A DNA stretch of 64,000 bases from Nakamurella flava (GTDB lineage: Bacteria > Actinomycetota > Actinomycetes > Mycobacteriales > Nakamurellaceae): assembly GCF_005298075.1 (NCBI RefSeq), contig NZ_SZZH01000001.1, positions 2,392,897 through 2,456,896 on the forward strand. Direction: 5' to 3'. Under the pieces are notes generated by a model that saw only the letters and a program-made list of their open reading frames with translations, had not been told where the DNA came from and ran no database searches. A program made the position numbers and the translations under genes. This document shows positions 33,559 through 43,261 of this stretch, in pieces (position 1 is the stretch's first letter; each line of letters starts with the position of its first letter).

Positions 33559-34482
33559 GTGACCACGCTCGCTCCGACACCGGAGAGCACCCGACCGGCT
33601 CCGCGCGCCACCGCGCGGGGCCGGTCGGCCCGGCGCACCTTCCCCCTGCTGCCGGCCACCATCCTGCTGGCCGTCTTCCTGCTCGGCCCGATCGTGGTGT
33701 CGCTGTACGGGTCGTTCACCGACGCCACGCTTTCCGGGACCACCGCCGTCAGTTCGAGCTTCGTCGGCCTGGACAACTACGTCTCCCTGTTCAAGGACGC
33801 CGACTTCCCCGTCGCGATCATCAACACCGTGCTGTTCGTGCTGTTCTCGGCGGTCGTCGGGCAGAACGTGATCGGGCTGGGCCTGGCCCTGCTGATGCGC
33901 AGCGCGAACCGGGTCGTCGCGGCCGTGGTCGGCACCGTCGTCGTCACCGCCTGGGTCCTGCCCGAGATCGTCGCCGCCTTCGCCGCCTACGCCTTCTTCC
34001 GCGACGACGGCAGTCTGAACACGGCTCTCGGCGCTCTGGGCGCGTCCCCGATCAGCTGGCTGTACGAGCACCCGATGATCATCGTCATCATCGCCAACGC
34101 CTGGCGCGGGACGGCCTTCTCGATGATGGTCTACTCGGCCGCACTCTCCGAGGTGCCGCCGGAGGTCACCGAGGCGGCCCAGATGGACGGGGCCAGCGGG
34201 GCCAAGCAGCTGTTCTGGGTCACCCTGCCGATGATCCGGCGGACCATCGCCACCAACTCGATGATCGTGACCCTGCAGACGCTCTCGGTCTTCACGCTGA
34301 TCTTCGTGATGACCGGCGGTGGCCCCGGAGTCGCCAGCACCACCCTGCCCATCCTGGCCTATCAGGAGGCGTTCAAGTTCGGACAGCTCGGCTTCGGCAC
34401 CGCCATCGCCACCATCATGCTCATCGTCGGGGCGATCTTCTCCGTCTTCTACATCCGCGCCCTGCGCACCGAGGTGAAGTGA
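33559..34482 (+). CDS. Sugar ABC transporter permease (MalF type)
   Basis: A 307-residue inner-membrane protein with six predicted helices. The EAA loop that contacts the ATPase is seen as EVTEAAQMDGASGAKQLFWVTLPMIR. The N-terminus is a 30-residue Arg/Ala/Pro-rich cytoplasmic tail. GTG 33559 lies 3 nt after the binding-protein stop. Its last codon overlaps the start of the next permease by one base. Confidence 0.92.
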   Translation: MTTLAPTPESTRPAPRATARGRSARRTFPLLPATILLAVFLLGPIVVSLYGSFTDATLSGTTAVSSSFVGLDNYVSLFKDADFPVAIINTVLFVLFSAVVGQNVIGLGLALLMRSANRVVAAVVGTVVVTAWVLPEIVAAFAAYAFFRDDGSLNTALGALGASPISWLYEHPMIIVIIANAWRGTAFSMMVYSAALSEVPPEVTEAAQMDGASGAKQLFWVTLPMIRRTIATNSMIVTLQTLSVFTLIFVMTGGGPGVASTTLPILAYQEAFKFGQLGFGTAIATIMLIVGAIFSVFYIRALRTEVK

Positions 34483-35381
34483 TGACCGCCCCCTCCCCGG
34501 ACGTGGCCACCGCGGCCCTGGCGGACGCGACATCGCCCCGGCCAGTGTCGATGTCAGCACCGAACCGGCGAACCATGCGCTGGCTGTCCAACGGCGTGCT
34601 GATCGGTGTCGGATTGCTCTTCGCACTCCCGCTGGTCTGGCTGATCACCGCCTCCCTGGACGCCAAGCCGTCGCTGGCCATCGCTGTGCCGGACGTCATC
34701 ACGTTCGACAACTTCCGGGCCATCTTCGACCCGAAACTGACGTTCAAGCCGCTCTGGAACAGCGTGCTGCTGTCCGGCGGAACGGCGATCCTCACGGTGA
34801 TCCTCGCGGCGCTCGCCGCATACCCGCTGTCGCGCTACCGGATGCGGGTCACCCGACCCTTCCTGTACGCAATCCTTTTCGGCACCTGCCTGCCGATCAC
34901 CGCGATGATGGTGCCGGTCTACAGCCTGTTCGTGCAGATCAAACTGATCGATTCGCTGCCCGGTACCACCCTGTTCATGACGGCCAGTTCGCTGCCCATC
35001 GCGATCTGGATGCTGAAGAACTTCATGGACTCGGTTCCGATCGAGCTCGAGGAAGCCGCGTGGGTCGATGGCGCGTCGTCCATGCGTACCCTCAGCCGCA
35101 TCGTCCTGCCGTTGATGCGGCCCGGCATCGCCGTCGTTTTCATCTTCGTGTTCATCCAGGCCTGGGGGAATTTCTTCGTCCCCTTCGTGCTGCTGCTGTC
35201 GCCGAGCAAGCAACCCGCGGCGGTCAGCATCTTCAACTTCTTCGGCTCCAACGGTTCCATCGCCTACGGCCAGCTGGCCGCCTACTCGATCGTCTACTCG
35301 CTCCCGGTGCTCGCGCTCTACGTCCTGGTGCAACGCGGCCTGGGCGGGTCGTCCGCGCTGGCCGGCGCGGTCAAGGGCTGA
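34482..35381 (+). CDS. Sugar ABC transporter permease (MalG type)
   Basis: A 299-residue permease with about six helices. The EAA motif is ELEEAAWVDGASSMRTLSRIVLPLMRPG, and the C-terminal segment after it is typical of MalG. It pairs with the upstream MalF-type subunit. No ATPase gene follows, so a shared MsiK-like ATPase encoded elsewhere must drive the importer. ATG 34482 is preferred to the GTG one codon earlier. Confidence 0.92.
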   Translation: MTAPSPDVATAALADATSPRPVSMSAPNRRTMRWLSNGVLIGVGLLFALPLVWLITASLDAKPSLAIAVPDVITFDNFRAIFDPKLTFKPLWNSVLLSGGTAILTVILAALAAYPLSRYRMRVTRPFLYAILFGTCLPITAMMVPVYSLFVQIKLIDSLPGTTLFMTASSLPIAIWMLKNFMDSVPIELEEAAWVDGASSMRTLSRIVLPLMRPGIAVVFIFVFIQAWGNFFVPFVLLLSPSKQPAAVSIFNFFGSNGSIAYGQLAAYSIVYSLPVLALYVLVQRGLGGSSALAGAVKG

Positions 35382-35474
35382 CCCTGCGCCCCGTCCGGGC
35401 CGACCACCTACCGTCGGAATCGTCCCGCTGTCGATCTTCCGTGCCCACCCACACCTGTTGAGGACTCTTCACCC

Positions 35475-38400
35475 ATGCATGACCGTTCCCACCTGGTCGA
35501 CCTGCGCATCGAGCGATTCCTGCGCGAGCGACTCCGTCCGGCAGTCCATCGCGCGCGTCACCCGTTGACGGTGTCCGTCTGGGAGGTCGACGGCGAACCG
35601 GTTCCGTTCGCCGACGCTCTGGCGGCCGACTATCTGCCCTTCTCGACCGATCGGCCGTGGGGACGTCCCTGGGGCACCACCTGGTTCGCCGTCCAGGGCG
35701 AGATCCCCGCCGCCTGGCGGGACGCCACCGGCGCGCTGCCGAGCGGCACCCGACCCGAGCTGGTGATCGACCTCGGCTTCACCGGCAGCCAGAGCGGGTT
35801 CCAGTGCGAGGCCCTGGTCTGGGGTCGCAACGGCGTGCCCATCAAGGGGATCGCCCCGTTCAACAGTGCGGTGGCGGCCGCCGTCGACGCCGACGGCCGG
35901 GTGGACGTGCTGGTCGAGGCGGCCAGCAACCCGGACGTGGGCAGCGACTGGGAGTTCCGGCCGACCGCGGTCGGCGACCCGGCCACCGTCGGCCGCGAAC
36001 CGATCTACACGCTGCGGGCGGTCGACCTCGCGCTGCTCGACGTCACGGTGCACGAGCTGCTGGCCGACGCGGTCACCCTCTACGGCCTGGCCCGTCAGCT
36101 CGACCCGGCGTCACCGCGGCGGGCCGAGATCTTCGCCGCGCTCGAGAGGATGGCCGACGTCATCGACCCCGATGACGTGGCCGGCACCGCGGCCGCCGGC
36201 CGGGCCGCGCTGCAGCCCGCACTGGAACGGCCGGCGCACGCCAGCGCACACCTGCTGCACGCCGTCGGGCACGCCCACATCGACTCGGCCTGGCTGTGGC
36301 CGGTCCGGGAGACCGCGCGCAAGGTGTCGCGGACGTTCAGCAACGTCCTGGCCCTGATGGACTCCGACCCCGAGTTCACCTTCGTCAGCTCGTCGGCCCA
36401 GCAGTTCGCCTGGGTCAAGGAGCACTACCCCACCCTCTGGCAGCGACTGGTCGCCCGCGTCCGGGAGGGCCGGTTCGTGCCGGTCGGCGGCATGTGGGTC
36501 GAGTCCGACACCAACATGCCCGGCGGGGAGGCGCTGGCCCGACAGTTCGTCGAGGGCAAAGGCTTCTTCCTCGACGAGTTCGGCATCGACACGCCGGAGG
36601 TGTGGCTGCCCGACTCCTTCGGTTACACCGCGGCACTGCCGCAGGTGGCCCGGGCCGCCGGGGCCCGCTGGTTCCTCACCCAGAAGATCTCCTGGAACGA
36701 GATCAACCGGGTCCCGCACCACACCTTCCTGTGGGAGGGCATCGACGGGACGCGGCTGTTCACCCATTTCCCGCCGGTCGACAAGTACAACTCCGACCTG
36801 GACGCCGCCGATCTGGCCCACGCCGAGCGCAACTTCGCCGACAAGGGCCGGGCGACCATGTCGTTGCTGCCCTACGGCTACGGCGACGGCGGCGGCGGAC
36901 CCACCCGGGAGATGACCCAGACGGTGGCCCGTACCGGGTCGCTGGAAGGATCCCCCCGCCTGCGGCACAGCACGTCGGAGGCCTTCTTCACCGCCGCCGA
37001 GCGGGAGTACACCAACCCCGAGATCTGGTCCGGTGAGCTGTATCTGGAGTTCCACCGCGGCACCTACACCAGCCAACTCCGCACCAAGCAGGGGAACCGG
37101 CGCAGCGAACACCTGCTGCGCGAGGCCGAACTGTGGGCGGCCACCGCCGCGGTCCGCACGGGCAAGGAATACCCGGCCGAACAGCTGCAGCGCCTGTGGC
37201 GACTGGTGCTGTTGCAGCAGTTCCACGACATCCTGCCCGGCTCGTCCATCGCCTGGGTCCACCAGGACGCCGAGCGGAACTACGCGGCCATCGCCACCGA
37301 GCTGAACGAGATCATCGACGGCAGCCTGCGGGCGCTGGTCGGCAACGGCGACCGGACCGTGGTCGCCAACGCCGCGCCGCACCCGCGGGACGGGGTGCCC
37401 GCGCTGGCCATCGGGGCCGCCGGCGGCGAGGCTGCGGTCGAGCTCACCGAGCAGAGCGGTGGTGTCGTGCTGGCCGACGAGCGGGCGCGGGTGGTGATCG
37501 ACGGCTCCGGTCTCATCGTGTCCGCACGGGACTTGGTTTCCGGTCGCGAGACCGTTCCCCCGGGTCAGGTCGCCGGACTGCTGCAGCTGCACCGGGATAC
37601 CCCCACCCAGTGGGACGCCTGGGACATCGACGAGCACTACCGGCGCACCGTGACCGATCTCGTCACCGCCGACTCGGTGACGGTCGACGGTTCGACGGTG
37701 GTGATCGAGCGCTCCTTCGGCGAATCCACCGTGCGGCAACGGATCTGGCTGGACAGCGGACCGGAGTCGTCCGTCCTGCGGATGGCGCTCGACGTCGACT
37801 GGCACGAGAAGCAGAAGCTGCTCAAGCTGGCGTTCCCCATCGACGTGCACACCGACCACGCCGCCTCGGAGATCCAGTTCGGCCACGTCGTCCGGCCCAC
37901 CCACACCAACACGTCCTGGGACGCGGCCCGTTTCGAGACCGTCGCCCACCGCTGGGTGCAGGTGGCCGAGCCCGGCTTCGGCGCCGCGGTGGTCAACGAC
38001 TCCACCTACGGGCACGACGTCACCCGCCACGCCCGCGAGGGCGGCGGCACGTACTCGACCATCCGGCTGTCCCTGGTGCGGGCGGCGCTGTTCCCCGACC
38101 CGCAGCAGGACCAGGGCCGTCACCACCTCGAGGTCGGGTTCGTCATCGGCGCGGACATCGCGGACGCAGTGCGCGAGGGCTACCGGATCAACCTGGCGCA
38201 CCGGGTCGTCACCGACGCTGCGACCGGGACGGTCGAACCGCTGGTCACGGTCGACAACACCGGCGTGGTGGTCGAGGCGGTCAAGCTGGCCACCGACGGC
38301 AGCGGCGATGTGATCGTCCGGCTCTACGAGGCGCTGGGTCGCCGGACCACTACTGCGGTGACTGCCGGCTTCCCGGTCTCCGGGATCGTCGAGACCGATC

Positions 38401-38504
38401 TGCTGGAGCGGCCCGTGGACGGCGGCTTCGCCGCTCCGGACGGGGGCGCGGTCGACCTCGCGCTGCGGCCGTTCCAGCTCGTCACCCTGCGGTTCGGTCG
38501 CTGA
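35475..38504 (+). CDS. Alpha-mannosidase, glycoside hydrolase family 38 (first copy)
   Basis: A 1009-residue cytoplasmic enzyme with no signal peptide. The N-terminal domain (1-255) is all-beta/helical. The zinc site is GHAHIDSAWLW (His266, His268, Asp270). The nucleophile is Asp380 in WLPDSFGYT. The pattern PYGYGDGGGGPTREM follows. A central three-helix bundle (QFHDILPGSSIAWVHQDAE) and C-terminal beta domains (HTNTSWDAARFETVAHRWVQVAEPGFG) are complete. GH38 enzymes release alpha-mannose from oligosaccharides. Here it would act on sugars brought in by the importer 93 nt upstream. It is a paralogue of the GH38 at 48.9 kb, with long stretches visibly conserved between them. Confidence 0.95.
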   Translation: MHDRSHLVDLRIERFLRERLRPAVHRARHPLTVSVWEVDGEPVPFADALAADYLPFSTDRPWGRPWGTTWFAVQGEIPAAWRDATGALPSGTRPELVIDLGFTGSQSGFQCEALVWGRNGVPIKGIAPFNSAVAAAVDADGRVDVLVEAASNPDVGSDWEFRPTAVGDPATVGREPIYTLRAVDLALLDVTVHELLADAVTLYGLARQLDPASPRRAEIFAALERMADVIDPDDVAGTAAAGRAALQPALERPAHASAHLLHAVGHAHIDSAWLWPVRETARKVSRTFSNVLALMDSDPEFTFVSSSAQQFAWVKEHYPTLWQRLVARVREGRFVPVGGMWVESDTNMPGGEALARQFVEGKGFFLDEFGIDTPEVWLPDSFGYTAALPQVARAAGARWFLTQKISWNEINRVPHHTFLWEGIDGTRLFTHFPPVDKYNSDLDAADLAHAERNFADKGRATMSLLPYGYGDGGGGPTREMTQTVARTGSLEGSPRLRHSTSEAFFTAAEREYTNPEIWSGELYLEFHRGTYTSQLRTKQGNRRSEHLLREAELWAATAAVRTGKEYPAEQLQRLWRLVLLQQFHDILPGSSIAWVHQDAERNYAAIATELNEIIDGSLRALVGNGDRTVVANAAPHPRDGVPALAIGAAGGEAAVELTEQSGGVVLADERARVVIDGSGLIVSARDLVSGRETVPPGQVAGLLQLHRDTPTQWDAWDIDEHYRRTVTDLVTADSVTVDGSTVVIERSFGESTVRQRIWLDSGPESSVLRMALDVDWHEKQKLLKLAFPIDVHTDHAASEIQFGHVVRPTHTNTSWDAARFETVAHRWVQVAEPGFGAAVVNDSTYGHDVTRHAREGGGTYSTIRLSLVRAALFPDPQQDQGRHHLEVGFVIGADIADAVREGYRINLAHRVVTDAATGTVEPLVTVDNTGVVVEAVKLATDGSGDVIVRLYEALGRRTTTAVTAGFPVSGIVETDLLERPVDGGFAAPDGGAVDLALRPFQLVTLRFGR

Positions 38505-38520
38505 GCCCAGAGGGACCACG

Positions 38521-38563
38521 AAGCCCCGGTGCCGCCGTGGATCGGACGGCGGCACCGGGGCTT
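38521..38563. terminator. Bidirectional terminator between GH38 and GH2 genes
   Basis: A perfect 18-bp stem, AAGCCCCGGTGCCGCCGT and ACGGCGGCACCGGGGCTT, with a 7-nt loop. It lies between convergent genes. The AA/TT ends make it usable from both sides. Confidence 0.85.
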
Positions 38564-38613
38564 GCTGTTGGCGGGAGCTCGGCGTCACCTGGAGCCGGCT
38601 CGGGGGCCGGGCC

Positions 38614-41589
38614 CTAGCGCAGGACGATCTCCAGGTCGGTGGCCTGCGGCCACAGGGCGTACCGGGGCAGCACGTCCGGGCCGCACGCCCGGGAGCCGAG
38701 GCCGTGCTGGGCGTGGTCGACCATCAGCACAACGCGGTCGGAATCCGGCAGCTCGTGGTGGTGGCCGGCGACCGAGAGCTCCTGCGGCGTCCAGCGACTC
38801 AGGCTGAAACCGGGACGGTGACCCTGTAGCGGCACGGTGGCCAGGTGCAGCGGACCCCAGTCGAGCTCCCGCAAGCCGGGGCGGTGGCCGCTCTCCTGCG
38901 GCCGGGCGTAGCGCACGGTCAGCTCATCGAGCCCAGCGGTGAAGCGACCCACGACCGCGGCCGACGCGGAGTCGGCGTACGACTCGTCGGGCCCGGTGCC
39001 GAACCAGCTCACCGGCTCGGCCGCCAGCGAGGCCGGCAGGTCGAACCGCAGACCCAGGCGCGGCCAGGTGCAGTCCCAGGTGCCGAACGGCACGACGACG
39101 GCGCGCAGGTGCAGGCCGTCGTCCCGCCGGGTCCAGGTGAGGATGCTGTCGACGCCGACGGCGGCGTTCGCGGCCATCGTGCGGACACGACGGACGACCG
39201 CATCCCCGGAACGCTCGACGGACAGCGTGCGGTGGGTGAGGCGGTGCAGGCCGCGCTCGCGCCAGCGGTCGGCCGAGGCCGGGGTCGACTCGTCCCCGCG
39301 GCCGTGGGTCAGGCCGGGGTAGGCCGTCTCGTAGGAGCCCTGCCCGTCCAACCGGTCGTTCTCGGTCGGCGCCCGCCACAGCTCGACGAGTGGACCGGCC
39401 ACGGGCAGACCCCGCCAGGACACCAGCGAGCCGGCGCGGTCGAACTCGGCGTCGGCGAAGGACCCGGCGGCGGAGCGCCTGGACGGGACGGGGACCCGGG
39501 AACCGGCGACCGGGAACTGTTGCCGAGCCACGACATGGCCGGCGGAGGCCCAGGATTCGTCCTCTGTCGACGCGGCGGTGAACGTCAGGAACCGTTCTCC
39601 CGACTCCACGGCCAGCGCCCCCGCCGGCAGGGGAAGGGTGACCGAGGTGCCTGGCGCGACATCGGGTAGTACCAGCTCGCCGGAATCCACCGTCCGGCCG
39701 TCGGACTCAAGGGTCCAGCCGACCGTCAGATCGTCCAGGGCGCGAAAGCCGCGGCGGTTGGTCACCGTCAGCCGGTCACCGTCGAGGGCGAACCGCACCG
39801 GCGCCCACACCGCGGCCAATTCGGCCAGCGCCGGGCTGGGGGTGTCGTCGGACAGCACCAGGCCGTCCATGATGAAGATGCCGTCGTGCACGACCTCGCC
39901 GAAATCTCCCCCGTAGGCGAAGAACTCGGTGCCGTCGGGGGTGTGGGTGCGCAGACCGTGGTCGCGCCATTCCCAGATGAACCCGCCGTGCGAGCGGTCG
40001 AAGGTGTCGATCGCTTCCTCGTAGTCGGCCAGCGATCCGGGTCCGTTGCCCATCGCGTGGGCGTACTCGCACATGACGAACGGACGCGACCGCTGCCTCG
40101 CCCCGGCCGCGGGGCCGATCTCGTGGACGGCCATCGTCTGCTCACCACAGATCGACGAGATCTCCTCCAGTGTCGGGTACATCCGCGAGTAGACGTCGGT
40201 GTAGGAACCGTCGTAATCCCCCTCGTAGTGCACCGGGCGGGACGGATCGCGATCGTGCACCCAGGCGGCCATCTCGGCCAGGTTGCGGCCGGTGCCGGAC
40301 TCGTTGCCCAGCGACCAGAGCACGATGCTCGGGTGGTTGACGTCGCGCTCGACCGTGCGGGAGATGCGATCCAGCAACGCTTCCCGCCACTGCGGGTCGT
40401 CGGCGGGGTTGTCCCGCCAGTCGACCTCCCAGAATCCGTGGGTTTCCAGGTCGCACTCCAGGACCACCCAGAGACCGAGCTCGTCGCAGAGTTCCAGGGT
40501 GCGCCAGTGCGGCGGCTGGTGCGAGGTGCGCAGGGCGTTGACGTTGTGCCGTTTCATCAGTTCGAGGTCGCGGCGGACGTGGGCCTCGTCGAACACCCGC
40601 CCGAGGTCCGGATGGGTCTCGTGCCGATTGACGCCGCGGAAGGTGAGGGGCCGGCCGTTGACCAGGAACCGGTCGCCGACGATCTCGACCCGGCGGAAAC
40701 CGGTGCGCAGCGTGGCGATCTCGCCGGGAGCGGCGACCTGCACGTCGTACAGCCGGGGGGTCTCGGACGTCCACGCGTCGACCGGGCCGACCGCGATCGG
40801 GGCGACGTCGGCCGGCCCGGCCCACGTCTCCTCGACGCCGAGTTCGGGGATCCGCACGGTGATGGGGAACGAGCCGACCGCGTCGACCCGCAGCTCGCCG
40901 TGACCGGACGCCGGGTCGAGATCACCGATGACGGTGACATTGTCCAGACCAGCGGCCGGCCGCGCCAGCAGGGTGACGTCCCGGAAGATTCCCGGCAGCC
41001 ACCACTGGTCCTGATCCTCCAGGTAGCTGGCGGCCGACCACTGGTGCACCCGGACGGCCAGCAGGTTGTCCCCCTCGACCAGCAGGTCGGTGACATCGAA
41101 CTCGGTGGTCAACCGGCTGCCGGTGAACCAGCCCACGGGGTGCCCGTTCAGCCAGACGTCCGCCCGGGACTCGACCCCGTCGAACCGCAACCGCACCCGG
41201 GTGTCGCCCGCCACGAACTCCGCCGGCACGGTGAACATCCGGCGGTAGTCCCCGGTCGGGTTGGCGTCCGGGACGTGCGGCGGGTCGAGCGGGAACGGAT
41301 ACTGGATGTTGGTGTAGATCGGCCGGCTGTAGCGCTCGGTCGCCTCCGTCAGCACCCAGTGCGCGGGGACCGGGATCGACGCCCATCCGGTGAGGTCCGC
41401 GCCCGGGGTGGCGAAGTCCGGTCGGCCGTCGGTGTCACGGTCGGCCGGGTCGGCGGGGTGCAGCCGGAAGTCCCAGTCGCCGTTCAGGGAGAGGACTGGG
41501 GCGTCGGTGCGGAGGCGGGCGCGGGGGGCGAGCCGGGTGTCCGATCCGGGAGCGCGGTCGGAGAGCGGGGCGAATCCCGGGGTGGACAT
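38614..41589 (-). CDS. Beta-galactosidase, glycoside hydrolase family 2
   Basis: A 991-residue five-domain LacZ-type enzyme. The sugar-binding domain includes LSLNGDWDFRLHPAD and NPTGDYRRMFTVPAEF. The TIM barrel holds the acid/base Glu430 in WSLGNESGTG and the nucleophile Glu508 in FVMCEYAHAMGNG. These are 78 residues apart, close to the E. coli LacZ spacing of 76. The C-terminal Bgal small-chain domain (PVSWFGTGPDESYADS) is complete. There is no signal peptide, so it acts on imported sugar. The ATG at 41589 has an AGGAAAG site and sits 14 nt after nagB. A longer start at 41628 would overlap nagB. It is the last gene of the minus-strand operon. Confidence 0.93.
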   Translation of the reverse strand: MSTPGFAPLSDRAPGSDTRLAPRARLRTDAPVLSLNGDWDFRLHPADPADRDTDGRPDFATPGADLTGWASIPVPAHWVLTEATERYSRPIYTNIQYPFPLDPPHVPDANPTGDYRRMFTVPAEFVAGDTRVRLRFDGVESRADVWLNGHPVGWFTGSRLTTEFDVTDLLVEGDNLLAVRVHQWSAASYLEDQDQWWLPGIFRDVTLLARPAAGLDNVTVIGDLDPASGHGELRVDAVGSFPITVRIPELGVEETWAGPADVAPIAVGPVDAWTSETPRLYDVQVAAPGEIATLRTGFRRVEIVGDRFLVNGRPLTFRGVNRHETHPDLGRVFDEAHVRRDLELMKRHNVNALRTSHQPPHWRTLELCDELGLWVVLECDLETHGFWEVDWRDNPADDPQWREALLDRISRTVERDVNHPSIVLWSLGNESGTGRNLAEMAAWVHDRDPSRPVHYEGDYDGSYTDVYSRMYPTLEEISSICGEQTMAVHEIGPAAGARQRSRPFVMCEYAHAMGNGPGSLADYEEAIDTFDRSHGGFIWEWRDHGLRTHTPDGTEFFAYGGDFGEVVHDGIFIMDGLVLSDDTPSPALAELAAVWAPVRFALDGDRLTVTNRRGFRALDDLTVGWTLESDGRTVDSGELVLPDVAPGTSVTLPLPAGALAVESGERFLTFTAASTEDESWASAGHVVARQQFPVAGSRVPVPSRRSAAGSFADAEFDRAGSLVSWRGLPVAGPLVELWRAPTENDRLDGQGSYETAYPGLTHGRGDESTPASADRWRERGLHRLTHRTLSVERSGDAVVRRVRTMAANAAVGVDSILTWTRRDDGLHLRAVVVPFGTWDCTWPRLGLRFDLPASLAAEPVSWFGTGPDESYADSASAAVVGRFTAGLDELTVRYARPQESGHRPGLRELDWGPLHLATVPLQGHRPGFSLSRWTPQELSVAGHHHELPDSDRVVLMVDHAQHGLGSRACGPDVLPRYALWPQATDLEIVLR

Positions 41590-41603
41590 GCGGTGATCTT
41601 TCC

Positions 41604-42368
41604 TCAGGCGGTGGGAGCGGTGCGCCATGCGCCCGACAGGGCGTCGGGATCGGCCACGACGGTCACGTCGGGATGCCGCTGGATGACCGAGGCCGGCAGG
41701 TCGGTGGTGACCGGCCCGCTCAGGGCGGCGGCCAGGGCCGGCGCCTTGGCCGCTCCCGTGGCCACCAGCACCAGGGCGCGCGCATCCAGGATGGTGCCGA
41801 TCCCCTGGGTCATCGCGTGGGTCGGAACGGCGGTCGGATCGTCGTCGAACCAGGGCGCGTTCGCCTGACGGGTGGACTCGGTGAGCTCGATGACCCGGGT
41901 CCGCGAATCCAGCTCCGAACCCGGTTCATTGAAACCGATGTGGCCGTTGCGGCCGATCCCGATGATCTGCAGGTCGACGCCGCCGACGGAGTCGATGGTC
42001 GCCTCGTAGGCGGCCGCATCGTCCGCGTCCGCGCCGGACGGCACGTGCACCCGCCCGGCCGGGATGCCCAGCGGCTCGGCGATGAGGGTCTGCACGTAGG
42101 CGCGGTAGGAACGGACGTCGGCGGCACTCAGCCCGACGTACTCGTCCAGCGCGACTAGGGTGAGTCCACTGGTGTCCAGGCCGGCCGCCCGGCGGCGGGC
42201 CAGGGCGGAGTACAGATCCAGCGGGGAGCCGCCGGTGGCGACCCCCAGGACCCCGGTCGGTTCCCGGCGGATGAACGCGGCCACGACGTCGGCGGCCACG
42301 TCGCCCACCTCGGCGGTCGGCGCGGTGACGACGCGCGGGGCGGTCGCGGTCCGGGCCGCCGGACTCAC
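41604..42368 (-). CDS. nagB: Glucosamine-6-phosphate deaminase
   Basis: A 254-residue NagB/SugI isomerase-fold enzyme that converts glucosamine-6-phosphate to fructose-6-phosphate and ammonia. Motifs are GVATGGSPLDLYSAL (phosphate loop), LVALDEYVGLSAADVRSY (catalytic Asp) and IIGIGRNGHIGFNEPGSEL (His/Glu of ring opening). The GTG at 42368 overlaps the upstream permease stop as GTGA and gives the normal family length. Its place between importer and beta-galactosidase says that the transported glycans contain aminosugars. No nagA deacetylase is in the window. Confidence 0.92.
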   Translation of the reverse strand: MSPAARTATAPRVVTAPTAEVGDVAADVVAAFIRREPTGVLGVATGGSPLDLYSALARRRAAGLDTSGLTLVALDEYVGLSAADVRSYRAYVQTLIAEPLGIPAGRVHVPSGADADDAAAYEATIDSVGGVDLQIIGIGRNGHIGFNEPGSELDSRTRVIELTESTRQANAPWFDDDPTAVPTHAMTQGIGTILDARALVLVATGAAKAPALAAALSGPVTTDLPASVIQRHPDVTVVADPDALSGAWRTAPTA

Positions 42369-43261
42369 TTGACCGCTCCCTTGGCGATGTCGCCCATGAA
42401 CTGCTTGGCGCCGACGAGGAAGACGACGAGCAGCGGCAGGACGGCGAGCAACGCTCCGGCCATCACCATGCCGTAGTCGTTCTTGACCGTCGTGTTCAGC
42501 TGGGCCATGGCGACCTGCAGCGTCAGCTTGTTCGGGTCGGTGAGGATGATCAACGGCCACATGTAGTCGTTCCAGGCGGCGATGAACGTGTAGATCCCGA
42601 GGAAGCCCAGGCCCGGGCGGATCAGCGGCAGGCAGACCGTCAGGTACTGCCGGAAGAACCCGGCCCCGTCGATCACCGCGGAGTCCATCAGCTCGTCCGG
42701 GACGCTGGACAGGATGTACTGGCGCAACCAGAAGATGCCGAACGCGTTGGCGGCGGCCGGCACGATGAGCGCCTTGAGATCACCGACCCAGCCGAAGTTC
42801 GTCATGATGATGAACTGCGGGATGACCGAGAGCTGCATCGGCAGCATGAAGGTCGCCAGCACGATGGTGAAAAGCGTCCGCCGGAAGGGGAACTCGTACT
42901 TGGCGAAGGCGAACGCGGCCAGCGAGTCGAAGACAAGCACCAGGAAGGTCACGGTCACCGCGACGATGATGGTGTTGAGCAGCGATCCGCCGAAATCGAT
43001 GCGGTCGAAGACCTTGGCGACGTTCTCGAACAGATGCGGCCCGGGGACGAAGACCGGCGGCGACTTGTAGATGTCGGCCGTGGTGTTGCTGGCCATCACG
43101 ACCAGCCAGTACAGCGGGAACAGCGAGATGAGCGCGCCCACGGTCAGCAGGGAGTACAGCACTCCGCGGGACAGGGTGGGCCGGCGCCGCCGGCGCGGGG
43201 CGACACGACGGTCGGCCGGGGCCGCCCCGTCCGCCTGCGGTGGATCTTCCAGGGTCGTCAC
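42365..43261 (-). CDS. Sugar ABC transporter permease (MalG type, second importer)
   Basis: A 298-residue permease with six helices after a 35-residue basic N-terminal tail (RRVAPRRRRRPTLSRG). The EAA-type loop is DELMDSAVIDGAGFFRQYLTVCLPLIRPG. It overlaps both the upstream MalF-type gene and downstream nagB by 4 nt, so these are tightly coupled in one operon. Confidence 0.93.
   Translation of the reverse strand: MTTLEDPPQADGAAPADRRVAPRRRRRPTLSRGVLYSLLTVGALISLFPLYWLVVMASNTTADIYKSPPVFVPGPHLFENVAKVFDRIDFGGSLLNTIIVAVTVTFLVLVFDSLAAFAFAKYEFPFRRTLFTIVLATFMLPMQLSVIPQFIIMTNFGWVGDLKALIVPAAANAFGIFWLRQYILSSVPDELMDSAVIDGAGFFRQYLTVCLPLIRPGLGFLGIYTFIAAWNDYMWPLIILTDPNKLTLQVAMAQLNTTVKNDYGMVMAGALLAVLPLLVVFLVGAKQFMGDIAKGAVK

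Noticed and set aside
36111..38588. An 825-codon minus-strand frame opposite the first GH38 gene
   Set aside because: The GH38 frame carries all catalytic motifs; the opposite frame has shadow-type composition and no start signal.
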